From an uncultured Bacillota bacterium (GTDB taxonomy: Bacteria > Bacillota_I > Bacilli_A > RFN20 > CAG-288): a stretch of 64,000 nt of DNA. Of this stretch, positions 26,210-35,372 are shown piece after piece. The notes beneath the pieces were generated by a model, which worked only from the letters and a program-made list of their open reading frames with translations, was not told the origin of the DNA and ran no database searches. The stretch's first letter is position 1; the number at the start of each line of letters is the position of its first letter. A program made the position numbers and the translations under genes. The DNA lies in contig CASDOO010000027.1 of NCBI GenBank assembly GCA_949282275.1, forward strand, positions 1-64,000. Reading direction: 5' to 3'.

Positions 26210-27316
26210 CTATATTTCATCATACCAGGCATAGAGGGTCAGATCCCTCAAGACCTTGGTCGTATCGTCGAATTTTCCGGAATTGGGATCATAGGTCGGA
26301 CTGGTATGCCAACCGATGAAGGTGGCATTCTCCTTTGTGGGAATGCCAACCATATTGTGCAAGGTCGTCCTGTCGAGATAGGATTCTTCCTGGACCATGA
26401 AGGTGATGCTTTGATTCCTGCCGTTTGGAAGGACGCCACCATTCGGGTCGAAGGTGACGCTGTGGTAGGGAAGGGGTTCTTCGACGCCATAGCCGTCTAT
26501 CGTCAGAAGATAGGTCCACTCTCCATCATCCTTGGCATAGAGGTCTCCCGAACGGATGTCGACATAAAAGTCCCTGTCCTTGCCAAGGCTTGAAGGCGGT
26601 TCGCCAACGCCTCGATGCCATTCCTGAGGGCTTTCATGAGGGATTTCAAGCGGGAAGATCCGGCCATCGGACAAGGTGAAGGTATAGGTGATGGTCGTGT
26701 CCGTCGTGTTTGTGATCTGGACATCGGTTATCGTTGCGCCATCCACTCCATCCGGAATGAGGATGACAATCGGCGTCGAGCCATCGCTCCAGGACACGGT
26801 CACCTGCGTTCCTTCCTCTGTCTTCTCTGTCTGGATGGAAGAAATCAAGTGCGTGGCATCCTCGCCATCCATTCCCTTTGGGATCGTAAGAAGAGGGCTT
26901 TGGGTGCCATCGGAATAGGTAAAGCGAAGAGTCGTATCCCCTTCTTCGTCCCTTCCGAGCGTCAGTCCCGTCACGATTATACCATCCTTGCCCCTGCGAT
27001 TGGGGACGCGAAGGACGGTCGGTTCCTTGGTTGCGTCGGTATAGTTGATGGTCAGGACGATTTCCTCCCCTTCGGGAACGGCAGTGACGTCCTTTATGGA
27101 AGCACCGTCAATGCCTGCAGTTCCCGTCGGAACGGTGAAGGTGAAGTCGGGCCTGGCATCGTCCATGAAGGCGATGGTGACGATGGTGTTGCCGAGATTG
27201 TCCGCCGCCGTGGCGACGTTTTCGATCATGTAGGATTCCGTCGCACCGAAAATGAGGTCGCAGGAGGAAAGGGGAAGGGTCGCGATGGACAGGGCAAGAA
27301 GGAGTGCCTTTTTCAT
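26210..27316 (-). CDS. Lipoprotein with DG repeats and an InlB-type B repeat (2)
   Basis: 368 residues, same architecture as its downstream neighbour: lipobox PLSSC (Cys19), repeats such as LTINYTDATKEP and LRFTYSDGTQSP separated by G.DG turns, a spacer with a W.R.GVGEPPSS motif, and a C-terminal InlB-like repeat (TFDPNGGVLPNG...FIGWHTSPT...LYAWY). Start overlaps the upstream stop (ATGA) with GGAGGT nearby. A tandem duplication followed by divergence; this copy is GC-richer than copy 1. Confidence 0.82.
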   Translation of the reverse strand: MKKALLLALSIATLPLSSCDLIFGATESYMIENVATAADNLGNTIVTIAFMDDARPDFTFTVPTGTAGIDGASIKDVTAVPEGEEIVLTINYTDATKEPTVLRVPNRRGKDGIIVTGLTLGRDEEGDTTLRFTYSDGTQSPLLTIPKGMDGEDATHLISSIQTEKTEEGTQVTVSWSDGSTPIVILIPDGVDGATITDVQITNTTDTTITYTFTLSDGRIFPLEIPHESPQEWHRGVGEPPSSLGKDRDFYVDIRSGDLYAKDDGEWTYLLTIDGYGVEEPLPYHSVTFDPNGGVLPNGRNQSITFMVQEESYLDRTTLHNMVGIPTKENATFIGWHTSPTYDPNSGKFDDTTKVLRDLTLYAWYDEI

Positions 27317-29772
27317 GGGAGCACCTCCACCCTTGTCAGGTCGTCGATCGTCGGGGCCTTGTCGAAGGTATCGGGCGTGCCAGTCACCGGGCCGTTGATG
27401 ACGGAGCGGAAGGGATGGATGCCAGTGACGGCGACGACTGCCTTGGAAAGGACGGAGAAGGCCATGCTCAGGGTCTCGTCGCCCATGTCGGGGGAATAGA
27501 CGCCGGAGAGGATGCCCCTGGCGAAGTCGATCTCGAACTCGTCGGAATAGTCATCGGTCTCGGTCTGGAAGTCGACGCTCGAAAGGTTGAGTCCGCCACC
27601 ATAGAAGATGACGTCCGTGGAGACATAGTCGTTTTCGCCGTCGTTGTAGTAGAGGTCGGAATCCGCAAGGTAGTCCTTGATGATCTTCTTGATCGGGAAG
27701 AAGTCGTCGATGTTGATGTCGACGTCGAATCCCTGCTGCTCCAGCAAAGTGGAAAGGCTCTGGAAGATGAGGCAGGAGAGATCCATCGAGTCGATCGTCT
27801 TCCAGTCGTAGAAGCGGACGTCGCCCTTCAGGGTCAGGTTGACGGGAAGGGAGGTTCCGCCGACATCCTGCGGCGGAAGGGCCATGTCGCCTAGGAGCTG
27901 GTTGACAAGGGAAGGCATGCCGTTATAGAGGTAGCCGCCGTTGAACATGCTGTCCAGGGCGATGGAGAAGACGGCGGAATTGTGGAAGAAGGTATCCTCG
28001 ACGGTGACGTTGGTTCCCATGTCGGGCGTATAGGAATCGGCATTGTCGAGCGCATCCTGGATGGCCTCGAGGACGGGGATGTAGCCTGTCGCGTTCTGTG
28101 CCTTTAAGGCCTCGAGCATGTAGTAGTCGGCACTTTCCATCGTCTTGTCGTTTCCTTCGACATAGAGGGTATCCATGAAGTCCTTGAAGGCATGCTGATG
28201 TTCCTCGCCGTTGTAGGTAAAGGAAATGTCGGCATCCTTGTCGCTCTTCGCCCTTTCGTTGTTTCCGAGGTAGAGGAGGAACTGGCCGGCGTTCTGGAGA
28301 ATGCTGTTTCTGATCGTGAGGTTGTCGCTGGAAAAGGCGCGGACGACGTTCTTTCCGTTCTGGATGATGCTGTTCTCGATGGTGCAGTTCTCGCCCTCGA
28401 TGTCGATGACCGAGCCCGTATAGAAGAAATCGTACATGTTCTGCTGGTTGTCGGTGTTCTGGAGATGGACATCGTCGATGGTCACGTTGTCCGTGTCGAC
28501 GAAGATGCCGCAATTGTCCTGGCCGAAGGACTGGATGAGGGCGTTCATGCCGATCTGTCCCAAGGCGACATAGGCAAGGGGACCATGGAAATAGTCCTTC
28601 TCGGGATCGGGCGTCATCAAGCCGTTGGGGGCTATTGAGCCGTTGTTTGGGAAGGCGAGGTTATGCATGTTGATGGAGAAGCCGTTTCCATGGAAGTCCT
28701 TCTGGACGTGGAGTCCGGCCCGGAGGGTCGTTTCGACCGTCCTGACGTCGGCGCTGTCCTTGAAGTAGTCGTTGTACTGGTCGATGAAATCGGTCGGATA
28801 GGTCGACTCGAAGGTATAGAGCTCGTCCTCGAAGGAGAAGGACTTGCTTGCGAAGTCATAGTGGCCGAAAAGACGCATCGTGTCGGAGACGTACTCCTCG
28901 ACATAGGTCCTCTTTCCGTCGGCATCGACCGTGTAGCGATAGGTATCCTGGAGGGAACCCAAGGATGTCTGCAGGACGACGACCTCGCCCTCGCTGGAGT
29001 AGTTCGTGCAACGAAGAAGATCGTCATAGTCGCGGACGTTGACGCCCTCGTCGATGATCTCGAAGGAATAGGTGCCCTGGATGCTGTCATCCATCTCGGA
29101 GACGAAGGTGATCGAGGCAAGGCCGCCATCCAGAAGCGTCAGGCTCTCGCTTGCGGAATCGAAGCGGATGTTGTCGCTGATGGACTGGATTTGGAGGTTG
29201 TCCTGCTCTTGACCATCGACCATGACCTGGATGTCGAGGTCGATCTTGGCCGGAGAGAGCGTATAGTCGTCCATTGTCGTGGAAGAGGCATTGTAGTCGA
29301 TCTCGTACTGGCCATAGCGGCGGGCATCGTAAAGGGACTGGCCGGAAGTCCTTTCCGTGTCGTTGATGATGATGGCACCGCGCTCGTAGCAGATGGCGGT
29401 GAAGGTCTTGGCCTTGGTATTGGTGAGGTTGCTCACCCTTACCCTGGCCTGGCCTTCGTTGAGGGCATGGAGATAATAGTTTCCGTTTCCGTCCTGTTCG
29501 ATGGAACAGACTTCCTCCCCTTCCGGATTCTCCACGGACCACGTGAGAGTATAGCTCTCCTCCTTGATGATCTGGCTGTCGTCATAGACGGCCGTGGCGA
29601 CAAGGGGATAGCCTTCTTCCTGGATCTTGAAGCCTTCGTTCTCGCGATAGTCCATCCGGATGTCGGAGATGTCGATGGCGACATTGTTGATCAGGACCTG
29701 GACGGTGACATAGGTCAAAAGGGAAACGACGACGGGAACCACCAGAAGGGCAGCAATCGTTTTCTTTTTCAT
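27313..29772 (-). CDS. Membrane-anchored beta-helix surface protein
   Basis: 819 residues. An N-terminal helix (residues 5-28, IAALLVVPVVVSLLTYVTVQ) without a lipobox or SipW ending suggests a retained anchor. Residues about 35-125 look like a bacterial Ig-like domain; 330-560 have beta-helix turns (VTIDDVHLQNTD, CTIENSIIQNGKNVV, LTIRNSILQNAGQ, VTVEDTFFHNS) as in right-handed parallel beta-helix proteins. No polysaccharide-lyase site is evident. Start chosen at ATG 29772, which overlaps the permease stop (ATGA) behind GGAGGTG. Likely a scaffold or substrate of the ABC pair just upstream. Confidence 0.82.
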   Translation of the reverse strand: MKKKTIAALLVVPVVVSLLTYVTVQVLINNVAIDISDIRMDYRENEGFKIQEEGYPLVATAVYDDSQIIKEESYTLTWSVENPEGEEVCSIEQDGNGNYYLHALNEGQARVRVSNLTNTKAKTFTAICYERGAIIINDTERTSGQSLYDARRYGQYEIDYNASSTTMDDYTLSPAKIDLDIQVMVDGQEQDNLQIQSISDNIRFDSASESLTLLDGGLASITFVSEMDDSIQGTYSFEIIDEGVNVRDYDDLLRCTNYSSEGEVVVLQTSLGSLQDTYRYTVDADGKRTYVEEYVSDTMRLFGHYDFASKSFSFEDELYTFESTYPTDFIDQYNDYFKDSADVRTVETTLRAGLHVQKDFHGNGFSINMHNLAFPNNGSIAPNGLMTPDPEKDYFHGPLAYVALGQIGMNALIQSFGQDNCGIFVDTDNVTIDDVHLQNTDNQQNMYDFFYTGSVIDIEGENCTIENSIIQNGKNVVRAFSSDNLTIRNSILQNAGQFLLYLGNNERAKSDKDADISFTYNGEEHQHAFKDFMDTLYVEGNDKTMESADYYMLEALKAQNATGYIPVLEAIQDALDNADSYTPDMGTNVTVEDTFFHNSAVFSIALDSMFNGGYLYNGMPSLVNQLLGDMALPPQDVGGTSLPVNLTLKGDVRFYDWKTIDSMDLSCLIFQSLSTLLEQQGFDVDINIDDFFPIKKIIKDYLADSDLYYNDGENDYVSTDVIFYGGGLNLSSVDFQTETDDYSDEFEIDFARGILSGVYSPDMGDETLSMAFSVLSKAVVAVTGIHPFRSVINGPVTGTPDTFDKAPTIDDLTRVEVLP

Positions 29773-31373
29773 GCGTTCACCTCCATTCTTCGATAAAGCC
29801 TGTCGACGCGCTTGGGCGGGAAGAGAAGAAGCGGGACAAGGGCAAGGAGACTCAGAAGGAAGGAAGAAAGGTAGATCGTCTCCCGCTTTGCGCCAGAGAA
29901 GGAGAGGACAAGGCCGATGGCAAGGATGGCGACAGGGACAAGATAGCTCGCCATGGACGAGAGGAAGGAAAGACGCGCCTTGCTCTCGCCAAGGTCGTGG
30001 ATGTCGCCAAGAAGGGAGAGCAGGTTCATGGCAAGGATGAGAAGGAGACTGGCGGCAAGGGCGACGCCGAAAAGCGGCCAGGAGAGGGTATTCGTGCCCG
30101 CAAGGACAAGCAGGGAGATGGTGCTGGAAAGAAGGGAAAGAAGGCTCGGGCAAAGAAGCTTCACCAGGAGGACATAGGAGGGCTTGTAGGGGAGGATCTT
30201 GCTCACCGTCAGGGCCTTGCCCTCCAGGGAAGGCTTGAGGGCATTGCCGGCATTGACGATGCCGACGAAGAGCAGGAAGAGGGCAAGGAAGACGACGTTG
30301 AGGGTCTCCGGATAGTAGGCAAGGAAGACGGAGAGGTTGTAGGTCAACGTGGCCTTGAGGGAAGAGAGGACGACGAAGGAGAGGAAAGGCAGCATGATGA
30401 GGACGGAGGTATAGGAGAAGGTATTCGAACTGTCCTTGAAGAGAAGAAGGAGTTCCTTCTTGAGAAGGGCCTTCTTCGGGGAATCGATGCGGAAGCTTGC
30501 GATGTCGACGCTCTTTTCCTTCTCGCGGAAGAAGAGACGCTTGGAAAGAGCAAAGTCCGCCGCAAGATAGCCGGCGGCAACGGCAAAGACAAGAAGGCCG
30601 AGGATGATGAGGACGTTGGAAACGATGTTGTCATGGCCCATGAAGAGGTCGAGCATGGAAAAGACCGGGACAAGGAAGAAGGTCGTGTCGGCAAGGCCCT
30701 GGACGAATTCCGTCGAGAGCGTACCCGTCAGTGCCGAATCGGAAAGGGAGACGAGGAAGAGGTCGAGGAAGACCTGGTAGGCATAGCAGAGAAGGACGAC
30801 CAGGACCGATGCCAAGGCAAACTGGATCAGGTTCCGGTCCTTGAGAAGGAGGTAGAAGACCTGGAAGAGAAGGGAGAGGAGGAAGGAGAGGCCGGTGGAG
30901 AAGACGGACAGGAGGAGGCAATAGACCACGGACATGACATGGTACCAATAGGGGAAGTTGACCTTGACGCCGAAGGTGATGAGAAGCGGCATCGAGAGCA
31001 GGGCCAGCTCGACAAGCTGGACCAGATAGATATAAAGCATCTTCGAGAGGATGACTTGGTGGCGTGCGATCGGAAGTGGGGCGATGACCTGGGAGTCGTC
31101 CTTGTCGAAGAGGCATTTCCTTGCCCTTGTCGCGCCTTCCAGGATCGTGACCGCAAGGACGATGAAGAGGAAGAACACGAGCGTATGGAAAGGCGCGGAG
31201 TAGGAATAGGCCGTCAGCTTGTCATAGAGGGCACCGGTGAGGAAGGAGAGCAGGGCAACGAAAAGAATGCCGCCAAGAAGCGTGAGGACGTTCTTGACGA
31301 TGCGGGAAGAGAGCGATTCGTCCCTGCCCCGGAAGCCGAGGCGGAATTCCTTGAAGAGAAGGGTGATGATCAT
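29769..31373 (-). CDS. ABC transporter permease
   Basis: 534 residues with about 12 hydrophobic segments, resembling the ABC-2-like permeases of exporter pairs (motif ARKCLFDKDDSQVIAPLPIARHQV between helices 2 and 3 fits the family's cytosolic PLP/PI.R.QI loop). It overlaps the ATPase by four bases and the beta-helix gene by four, so all three should be co-translated. It may export a fibre component or extract one from the membrane; substrate not known. Confidence 0.85.
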   Translation of the reverse strand: MIITLLFKEFRLGFRGRDESLSSRIVKNVLTLLGGILFVALLSFLTGALYDKLTAYSYSAPFHTLVFFLFIVLAVTILEGATRARKCLFDKDDSQVIAPLPIARHQVILSKMLYIYLVQLVELALLSMPLLITFGVKVNFPYWYHVMSVVYCLLLSVFSTGLSFLLSLLFQVFYLLLKDRNLIQFALASVLVVLLCYAYQVFLDLFLVSLSDSALTGTLSTEFVQGLADTTFFLVPVFSMLDLFMGHDNIVSNVLIILGLLVFAVAAGYLAADFALSKRLFFREKEKSVDIASFRIDSPKKALLKKELLLLFKDSSNTFSYTSVLIMLPFLSFVVLSSLKATLTYNLSVFLAYYPETLNVVFLALFLLFVGIVNAGNALKPSLEGKALTVSKILPYKPSYVLLVKLLCPSLLSLLSSTISLLVLAGTNTLSWPLFGVALAASLLLILAMNLLSLLGDIHDLGESKARLSFLSSMASYLVPVAILAIGLVLSFSGAKRETIYLSSFLLSLLALVPLLLFPPKRVDRLYRRMEVNA

Positions 31374-32179
31374 TCCTTCTCCTCCTCCACGTCAAAGGAG
31401 CGGAAGATGTCCTTGAGCTTCCTCCTTTCGAGGGGCTCCTTCCGGAAATCGATATGGCGCTTGATCCTTCCCTTGTCGAGGATGCCGACGCTATCGCAGA
31501 TCTTGGAGACGAAGTCGATGTTGTGGCTGGTGAGGAAGATCGTCCTGCCCCGGGCCTTGAGATCCTTCATCAGGCTGAAGAGCATCTCGTTGACGACAAG
31601 GTCGAGACCGACCGTCGGCTCGTCCAGGATCCAGATCTTCGGATTGTGGATCAGGGAAGCGATGAGGCAGATCTTCTGCTTCATGCCGTGGGAATAGTCG
31701 CGGATCCTCTTGCGGAGGTCGTTGTCGTTGAAGCTTAGGCGGGAGGCCAGGACGCGATAGTTCTCGACGAAGTCCTTCTGGCTGACGCCATAGGCGCCGG
31801 CGACAAAGGAAAGGTATTCCTTTCCGGTCATGATCTCGTAGGCCGTCGGTTCGCTGGCGACATAGCCAAAGCAGGACTTGGCCTTTTCCGTCTCGGAAAG
31901 GACGTCATGGCCGAAAATGGAGATGGAACCCTCGTCGAAGGCCTTGAGACCGACAAGGCAGTCGATGGTCGTCGACTTGCCGATGCCGTTCCTTCCGATG
32001 AGGCCGAAGCTCTCGCCTTCCATGACGGTGATGTCGATGTCCTTGAGAACCTCAAAGGTGCCGTAGCTCTTCTTCAGGTGGTCGATGCGTATGGCAACCT
32101 GGTCGCTAGGGACAATGGCTTGGTCGTTCTCGTTCTGGGGAGTCTTCTCTCCCTTGAGCATTTGCAATAGACGGTTCAT
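31370..32179 (-). CDS. ABC transporter ATPase
   Basis: 269 residues. Walker A GRNGIGKST, Q-loop region SCFGYVASEP, signature YSHGMKQK (a LSGGQ variant), Walker B IWILDEPTVGLD, H-loop LTSHN. An N-terminal 25-residue extension precedes the ATPase fold. Start ATG 32179 overlaps the upstream TGA (ATGA) five bases after GGAGG. Energises the permease encoded next. Confidence 0.9.
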   Translation of the reverse strand: MNRLLQMLKGEKTPQNENDQAIVPSDQVAIRIDHLKKSYGTFEVLKDIDITVMEGESFGLIGRNGIGKSTTIDCLVGLKAFDEGSISIFGHDVLSETEKAKSCFGYVASEPTAYEIMTGKEYLSFVAGAYGVSQKDFVENYRVLASRLSFNDNDLRKRIRDYSHGMKQKICLIASLIHNPKIWILDEPTVGLDLVVNEMLFSLMKDLKARGRTIFLTSHNIDFVSKICDSVGILDKGRIKRHIDFRKEPLERRKLKDIFRSFDVEEEKE

Positions 32180-33561
32180 GATGCCCTCCAGAGTCCTTCG
32201 ATCCACGTATAGGACTCTCCCTTATGGATGACGTTCTTCATCGTGGCATGGCAGTTGGGACAGTGATAGTGATCTCCCGCCTTGTTCAGGTGCATGCAGG
32301 AGCAGACCGGGCAGGAAAGATCGAACCCTTCCTTCTCGTGGAAAACGAGGAAAAGGGAAGAGAGATAGAGGCGAAGGGAAGTCATTGAATAGGCGTTGTC
32401 CGGACGCAGGACAAGGACATGATCCCTTTCCTCGGGGATGGGACCATAGGTGACAAGGGTCCTGTCGACAAAGTCCGGATCTCTTTGCGAAAGCCTGGCC
32501 TTGAAGGCATCGAGCTTCTTCTCGTCGCTGTCGACGTCGATCTCGAGAAGCCTTTCCGCCTTGAGGATGGTGGCGTTGTTGTCCCTATCCAGGAACAGGG
32601 TACGAAGCCGGAAGCCCTTTTCATGGGGATAGAGGGAAAGGGAGAGGTTGTCCTTCCTGGCGATGAGGCAATCGAAACAGATCTCGCCTTCGCGGAAGCT
32701 GAGGCCATAGTCGGAGAACTCGAACCCGTTCTTCCTGAGGACGTCGAGGATGGAAAGAAGGACGAAATCCTTGAAGCCGACCTGCTCTTCCTCGTCCTCT
32801 TTGGGTTCCTTGAGGATTTCCTGGACATAGAAGCGATAGCAGCGGGAATAGAGCGGATGATGGAGAAGGACGTTCGTCGGCTGGAGGTTTCCCTTGATGG
32901 GGAAGGCGCTCAGCTCGTGATAGAAGGTTCCGCTCTTGAGCCTCTTGAGATAGCGGAAGGACTGGTTGAGACAGCTCTGGACTTCCTCGTCCTTTTCCGG
33001 AAGGATCCTTTGGTCTTCATAAGGTGCCCTGAAGTCGGAAAAGAGGGAAAGAAGACCGGTCGGACGATAGGAAATCCTCTTCTCGGGGACGATGTCCAGC
33101 AGGGAGGAAAGCTTTCTCTTCGAAAGAAGGCGCAGCTCCTGGACTTCCTTCTCGATGGCATCGATGAGCATGCAGAGGAAGCGGTTCTCGTAGGTGAGGA
33201 TGGTATCCACCTTTTCCGAGGCATGGAGGAATTCCGGAACCATCTCTCCGCCCTTTCTCTTCCAGAGGGAAGGATCCGCGATTGTCCGTTGGAAACCCTC
33301 CGGCGTCAAGGGGCCGGCATTCTCCACGCGCTTGATTTCCTCTTCCCTCGATGTCACGATGGCCGGATCGAAGACGATGGAGACGATGGTCGAGAGGATG
33401 GATAGGAGCCTTTTTGCCCAAGAAGCGGTCGCCTCGTGGTCATAGGGCTTGTGGAGGGAAATCCTGCCGCTGTCCAACAGGAAAAGCAGGGCGGAGAGAT
33501 GGTGTTCTCTCCCCATCGTGGCAACCTGCTGTCTGTAAGCGGCAAGAGAGGATCTTTTCAT
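32176..33561 (-). CDS. DUF2357/McrC-like protein with C-terminal zinc ribbon
   Basis: 461 residues. The segment TILTYENRFLCMLIDAIEKEV (about 120-145) and LQPTNVLLHHPLYSRCYRFY (about 225-245) match DUF2357-type proteins, the usual partners of McrB-like GTPases/ATPases in McrBC-like loci. The C-terminus has a zinc ribbon (CPVCSCMHL ... YHCPNC, about 415-440). A clear PD-(D/E)XK nuclease core is not obvious by eye, so DNA cutting is uncertain. It starts two bases after the McrB-like gene's stop. Its setting inside a secretion operon argues for a non-restriction role. Confidence 0.65.
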   Translation of the reverse strand: MKRSSLAAYRQQVATMGREHHLSALLFLLDSGRISLHKPYDHEATASWAKRLLSILSTIVSIVFDPAIVTSREEEIKRVENAGPLTPEGFQRTIADPSLWKRKGGEMVPEFLHASEKVDTILTYENRFLCMLIDAIEKEVQELRLLSKRKLSSLLDIVPEKRISYRPTGLLSLFSDFRAPYEDQRILPEKDEEVQSCLNQSFRYLKRLKSGTFYHELSAFPIKGNLQPTNVLLHHPLYSRCYRFYVQEILKEPKEDEEEQVGFKDFVLLSILDVLRKNGFEFSDYGLSFREGEICFDCLIARKDNLSLSLYPHEKGFRLRTLFLDRDNNATILKAERLLEIDVDSDEKKLDAFKARLSQRDPDFVDRTLVTYGPIPEERDHVLVLRPDNAYSMTSLRLYLSSLFLVFHEKEGFDLSCPVCSCMHLNKAGDHYHCPNCHATMKNVIHKGESYTWIEGLWRAS

Positions 33562-33563
33562 GT

Positions 33564-35372
33564 CTACAGTCTCTTGATCAGCTTCGCAAGGGCGTGGTGG
33601 GTAAGGGGGAAGCTGTCCTTTCCATAGATGGTGTCCAAAAGGCTCTCCAGATCCTGGAGTCCCTGCTTGACGAAGTCTTCATAACGGCCTTCGAGCTTGT
33701 AGAGGACCTTGCGGGCGAAGAGGAAGTCCAAGGCATCGGTCTTCTTTCCGCCGCAGGCGACATAGACGGGAACGAGAATCTGGATCTGGTTGAGGACACG
33801 GTTACCGAAGGTGATGTCGAAGGTCTCGGAGACGAAGGAGGTCAGACGGTCGAAGGAGGCAAGCTCCGCCTTGGAAAGACGGTTCTTCTCCTCGGAAATG
33901 GCCTGGGCGAAGAGATCGTTGAGGTGGCTGTAGGAAAGATGGATGGGAGTGATATCCTCCTTTACCTCGAAGGGTTCGTTGCGGTCATCGAAGGAAATGG
34001 TGATGGCACGGTCATAGACCTTGTCGGTGATGGTATAGGTGGAATCGTCCTTGTTGGCCGTACCGATGAACCAGGTGTTCTCGGGAATCTGGAGGACGCC
34101 TTCCTCAAGATGGCTGGGACCTTCGAAATCATAGGGAACCTGCATGATGCGAAGCTTCCACTTGTCGACGGGATATTCGAGGATCGAGAGGAAGTCGGCG
34201 AAGTAATATTCGACGCGGGAAATGTTGACTTCATCCAGGACCATGATGTTGACATCGTTCTGGCGATAGCTCATGCGATAGAGACGCTTGAGGAAGTCCG
34301 TCTCGGAATAGCGTCTGGAGAAGTCGTTGTAGAAGCCGAGGATGGAAGTACGATCCCTCCAGGAAGCCTGGACGGCCTCGAAGAAGGATTCCTCGCCGAT
34401 GAATTCGGAGAAATAGCGGGCAAGGGAGGACTTACCGGTACCGGAGAGACCCTCGAGGATGATAAGACGGCTGGCCGCCATGCCGGAGAGGAAGGCACGG
34501 AGCGTATCCAAAGAGAAGTAAAGGCCTTCGTTCTTGGCGAGATAGAGGCGGAAGTTCTCGACGATCTGGGCAAGACTGTAATTCGTCTCGGGAACGATCT
34601 TGGCGACACGGCTTTCCTCTTCCTCGTCGATCGAGCAGAGGGCAGGGAAGACATATTCCTTGCTGCCGAGGGGAACTTCCTTCGTTCCTTCCTCGCCTTC
34701 CGTTCCGGAAAGGCCGGAAGTCAGGGCCTGAAGGGCACCGCCGGTTCCAAGGGCAGAGACAAGACTGTCGGAGGAAGGCATGGCACCAGGTTCACGACTT
34801 TCATCTTCCTTCTTCTCGTCGTCGATGTCTTCCGTATCCTCACCCTTGTTGAAACGGAAGGGCTTGTCGATGTTGCGGACATTGACGATGAGCATGACGA
34901 GGAAGAAGATGGGAAGGCCAAGGATGAGGAAGAGAATCGTGCCGATGAGAAGGCTCTCGCCGAAGAAGAGGAAGGCATCGCCAACGTTCTGTCCGATGTT
35001 GGCAAGGAGGGAGAGACCGATCCAGAGGGCAGAGAGGATGACGAAGGTTCCGGCATAGATAAGGCTCCACTTCGTCGTGAAGATCTTCTTCTCATAGAAC
35101 TTCGCCAGGCGGATTTCATAGAGGAAGGCGCAGGCGAAGAAGAAGGCATAGACCGCGAAAAAGCCCAAGACGAGCCATCCAGACATCTGAACGGAAACCT
35201 CGGGCAGATGGAGGGCGCTGATGAACAGTCTCTTCAGCGGGCTGTTGGCTTGGATGACGGAATTGGAGGCATCGGCGATGAAGCCGGCAGCCAGGAGGAA
35301 GAGGAGATAGAAGAAGAGCAAGGCAATGAAGATGAAGTTCTTTCGTGTAAAGTGCGTTTTCTTATTCGTCAT
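33564..35372 (-). CDS. Membrane-anchored McrB-like AAA+ ATPase
   Basis: 602 residues. Four or so N-terminal membrane helices (about 12-35, 62-88, 103-128, 137-165), an acidic linker (175-230), then an AAA+ domain of the McrB/MoxR type: Walker A LEGLSGTGKSS, IQ-like DRTSILGFYND, Walker B VNIMVLDEVNISRVE, sensor-1 WFIGTANKDDS. Such ATPases act as hexameric motors. The start (ATG 35372) overlaps the sipW stop by 11 bases with AAAGGGAGG before it; a longer reading frame lies inside sipW. Membrane anchoring is unusual for McrB and suggests a remodelling role at the fibre export site. Confidence 0.82.
   Translation of the reverse strand: MTNKKTHFTRKNFIFIALLFFYLLFLLAAGFIADASNSVIQANSPLKRLFISALHLPEVSVQMSGWLVLGFFAVYAFFFACAFLYEIRLAKFYEKKIFTTKWSLIYAGTFVILSALWIGLSLLANIGQNVGDAFLFFGESLLIGTILFLILGLPIFFLVMLIVNVRNIDKPFRFNKGEDTEDIDDEKKEDESREPGAMPSSDSLVSALGTGGALQALTSGLSGTEGEEGTKEVPLGSKEYVFPALCSIDEEEESRVAKIVPETNYSLAQIVENFRLYLAKNEGLYFSLDTLRAFLSGMAASRLIILEGLSGTGKSSLARYFSEFIGEESFFEAVQASWRDRTSILGFYNDFSRRYSETDFLKRLYRMSYRQNDVNIMVLDEVNISRVEYYFADFLSILEYPVDKWKLRIMQVPYDFEGPSHLEEGVLQIPENTWFIGTANKDDSTYTITDKVYDRAITISFDDRNEPFEVKEDITPIHLSYSHLNDLFAQAISEEKNRLSKAELASFDRLTSFVSETFDITFGNRVLNQIQILVPVYVACGGKKTDALDFLFARKVLYKLEGRYEDFVKQGLQDLESLLDTIYGKDSFPLTHHALAKLIKRL

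Noticed and set aside
29997-31697. 566-codon plus-strand frame opposite the ABC genes
   Set aside because: Glu/Lys/Asp-rich antisense shadow of the permease and ATPase; the minus-strand genes have clear families and coupled starts.
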